Assembly: GCA_937925385.1 (NCBI GenBank)
Contig: CALEWN010000279.1
Coordinates: 1-15,195, forward strand
Source: an uncultured Senegalimassilia sp.
GTDB taxonomy: Bacteria; Actinomycetota; Coriobacteriia; Coriobacteriales; Eggerthellaceae
Length of the DNA stretch: 15,195 nucleotides
Reading direction: 5' to 3'
Program-made: the position numbers and the translations under genes
Notes under the pieces: model-generated
The model's database searches: none
Told to the model about the DNA's origin: nothing
What the model saw: only the letters and a program-made list of their open reading frames with translations
In this document: positions 13,854 through 15,195 of the stretch, piece after piece
Layout: every line of letters starts with the position of its first letter
How positions within the stretch are numbered: the first letter of the stretch is position 1

Positions 13854-14504
13854 ATGCGTTCGATGACGGGCGAGGAATGGATGGTCGCATCCCAGCTGTA
13901 TGCGTTTTTGGGCAATAGCCTGCTGTCTCCTATGAGCCGTACGGAATCGGTCGGCCTGGATCCGGCGTTCTGGCGCGAGCTGGGCGGCCTGCTCGATGGC
14001 GCGCTGGCCGATTCGGCCGAGTCGTTGGCGTCTTGGGCCGAGCGTGCGTCTGCCGATGCCGCCCGCTCCGAGACGGTGCAGCGCGTGTCCGTCGAGTTCA
14101 CTAAGCTGTTCGTCGGCCCTCCGAAGCCGGCGGCCGCACCTTGGGAGTCCGCCAACGGCCCCGTTGATTCGCATGTCGGCTTCGGCGAGGCGACGTTCGC
14201 CATGCGTGAGCGCTTGCGCGCCCTCGGCCTGGAGCTGTGCAACGAGAACAACCAGTACGAGGACCATGTGGGCATCGAGTTGCTGTACCTGTCCGAGCTT
14301 TGCCGCCGGGCATCGGAAGAGCCCTCCGGCGCCGCCGCCTGCGATGCGGCCGCGCCGGATGCGGAGGAGATTGCGTCGTTTATTCGCGAGCATCCGCTTG
14401 TCTGGATGCCCCGTCTTCGCGAGAAGGTGGCGGCGTCGCAGCCGGAGGGCTATTTCATTCGCCTGCTCGATGTTGTGCTGGCGTTGCTGAAGCGGCAGGC
14501 GTGA
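13854..14504 (+). CDS. TorD/DmsD-family molybdoenzyme chaperone (216 aa)
   Basis: This all-helical cytoplasmic protein has the two signatures of the TorD family. The first is 'VEFTKLFVGPPKPAAAPWES' at about residues 80-99, and the second is 'NQYEDHVGIELLYLSEL' with E136-D137-H138. Such chaperones bind the Tat signal of the catalytic subunit, help insertion of the molybdenum cofactor and delay export until folding is complete. Its natural client is the enzyme at 9556-11955. I chose ATG 13854 because AAAGGA (13842-13847) lies six bases upstream; an earlier in-frame TTG (13839) overlaps that site. The 'EEPSGAAACDAAAPDAEE' stretch looks like a disordered loop between helices. The 88-base gap and strong hairpin separate it from the structural genes. 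Confidence 0.92.
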   Translation: MRSMTGEEWMVASQLYAFLGNSLLSPMSRTESVGLDPAFWRELGGLLDGALADSAESLASWAERASADAARSETVQRVSVEFTKLFVGPPKPAAAPWESANGPVDSHVGFGEATFAMRERLRALGLELCNENNQYEDHVGIELLYLSELCRRASEEPSGAAACDAAAPDAEEIASFIREHPLVWMPRLREKVAASQPEGYFIRLLDVVLALLKRQA

Positions 14505-14573
14505 TCGGTTGACCCGCGGCGGGTGTTCCCGTTCCAGGGGTTCGCGGCGCGTGAAGCCAGAAACTGCCGGTTA

Positions 14574-14612
14574 GGCGGTGCGTCCTTCGGGGCGCACCGC
14601 CTTTTGCGTTTT
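14574..14612 (+). terminator. Intrinsic terminator with UUCG tetraloop
   Basis: GGCGGTGCG (14574-14582) pairs with CGCACCGCC (14593-14601). A T-G wobble and CC/GG continue the stem up to a TTCG tetraloop (14586-14589). TTTT (14602-14605) and a second TTTT (14609-14612) follow. This is a textbook rightward terminator closing the operon, and it ends at the convergent gene's stop codon. Confidence 0.88.
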
Positions 14613-15195
14613 AGCGGGCGGTGGTGAGGCGGGCTTGGTAGCCGCAGAGGGTTTCCGCGTAGCAGCCCGCATCGCCCAGCGCCGCCTCGAGCGTGCGCCT
14701 GGCCAGGCTGTAGTCGTTGTTGTTCTGCGACACGTGCATGGCAACCACCGTTTGCGGCAGGCGCTTGCCCGCTGCGCGCGATTCGGCCACCAGCGTGCCG
14801 AGCTCGGCGGCCGCCTGCCCGTTGGAAAGGTGCCCGCTGTTCGACGCGATGCGCTGCTTGATGACGTACGGGTAGGGCCCGGCAGCCAGCATCTTCGGGT
14901 CGTGATTGCTCTCCAGCGCCAGGATGCGCACGTCGCGCAGCGCCGCGTGCGCCTGCGCCGTGACCACGCCGGTGTCCGTCAGGTAGCCCACCGCGTCGCC
15001 GTCGGTGGCGTCTTCGATGCGGAAGCCGAACGATGCGGCGGCATCGTGGCTGGTGGCGAAGGGGATGATGCGCATGCCCGCGGCCTCGACGGCGTCGGGC
15101 TCCGTTGTCAGGTCGCGGACGTCGAACGCCTCAGCCACCTTCGCCAGCGCGCTGCTGTTCGCCGTGCATGCGCCCGCCGCGAACACCGGCGGCAC
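14611..15195 (-). CDS. WalJ/YycJ-like metallo-beta-lactamase-fold protein, truncated at the window edge
   Basis: This is the C-terminal 194 residues of a minus-strand gene whose start lies beyond 15195. The motifs 'FATSHDAAASFGFRI', 'GYLTDTG', 'ALESNHDPKMLAAGPYPYVI', 'KQRIASNSGHLSNGQAA' and 'MHVSQNNNDYSLAR' follow the order found in WalJ/YycJ hydrolases of the RNase Z/exonuclease branch. The DTG aspartate and the ESNHD and GHLSN histidines are the later metal-site and active-site residues. The first metal motif (HxHxDH) should lie in the missing N-terminus, roughly 70-80 residues by comparison with the family. WalJ-type proteins are proposed DNA-processing enzymes. One difference is that the late 'LxHLS' element reads MHVSQNNND. 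The gene is convergent with the chaperone gene and unrelated to the redox operon. Confidence 0.85.
   Translation of the reverse strand: MPPVFAAGACTANSSALAKVAEAFDVRDLTTEPDAVEAAGMRIIPFATSHDAAASFGFRIEDATDGDAVGYLTDTGVVTAQAHAALRDVRILALESNHDPKMLAAGPYPYVIKQRIASNSGHLSNGQAAAELGTLVAESRAAGKRLPQTVVAMHVSQNNNDYSLARRTLEAALGDAGCYAETLCGYQARLTTAR

Noticed and set aside
11861..14275. Very long open frame on the minus strand opposite the ferredoxin, anchor and chaperone genes
   Set aside because: It is a shadow of GC-rich coding DNA: low-complexity Arg/His/Ala translation, no recognisable domain, and fully opposite strongly supported genes.
1..15195. tRNA, rRNA, CRISPR array, complete insertion sequence or phage genes
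   Set aside because: I saw no cloverleaf, regularly spaced repeat-spacer pattern, transposase or phage structural gene by eye on either strand.

Overview
This high-GC window has frequent GTG starts, a DmsABC/TorD-type molybdoenzyme operon, a YtrA-type GntR regulator paired with an SPFH protein, and a giant activase/dehydratase fusion. Together these suggest an anaerobic gut actinobacterium of the Coriobacteriia, most likely Eggerthellaceae. That placement is inferred from gene content and style; no taxonomic marker is present.

Left part (1-5977). After the tail of an unidentified gene come a 65-residue DUF1858-like protein and a 1539-residue protein. The large protein has two BadF/BcrA-type ATPase (2-hydroxyacyl-CoA dehydratase activase) domains fused to a DUF2229/HgdB-like half. 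It probably uses ATP to drive low-potential electrons to an iron-sulfur centre. Two tandem paralogous cupin genes follow, each with its own ribosome binding site and inverted repeats in the gaps.

Middle (5978-7726). This is a worn stretch. A minus-strand remnant of an MFS transporter carries two one-base deletions and a stop codon. It is followed by a promoter and a small zinc-ribbon-like protein, a REP/MITE-like inverted repeat, and an orphan NrfD-type membrane anchor with no catalytic partner beside it.

Right part (7727-14612). A YtrA-type GntR repressor overlaps a slipin (SPFH membrane) gene by ATGA. After a 317-base regulatory gap comes a four-gene set: a Tat-exported molybdopterin oxidoreductase (likely serine-ligated Mo), a four-cluster ferredoxin subunit, an NrfD/PsrC-type quinol-interacting anchor, and a TorD-family chaperone behind a strong hairpin. 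TGAACTA/TAGTTCA half-sites occur both in front of the regulator and in a perfect 14-bp palindrome in front of the oxidoreductase, which suggests that regulator, slipin and respiratory enzyme form one regulon. A UUCG-tetraloop terminator closes this block. The window ends in a convergent, truncated WalJ/YycJ-like metallo-beta-lactamase-fold gene.

The best candidate for something undescribed is the GntR-slipin-molybdoenzyme module with its shared operator. The DUF1858-like/double-activase/cupin cluster comes second. Substrates of both redox systems cannot be read from the sequence.
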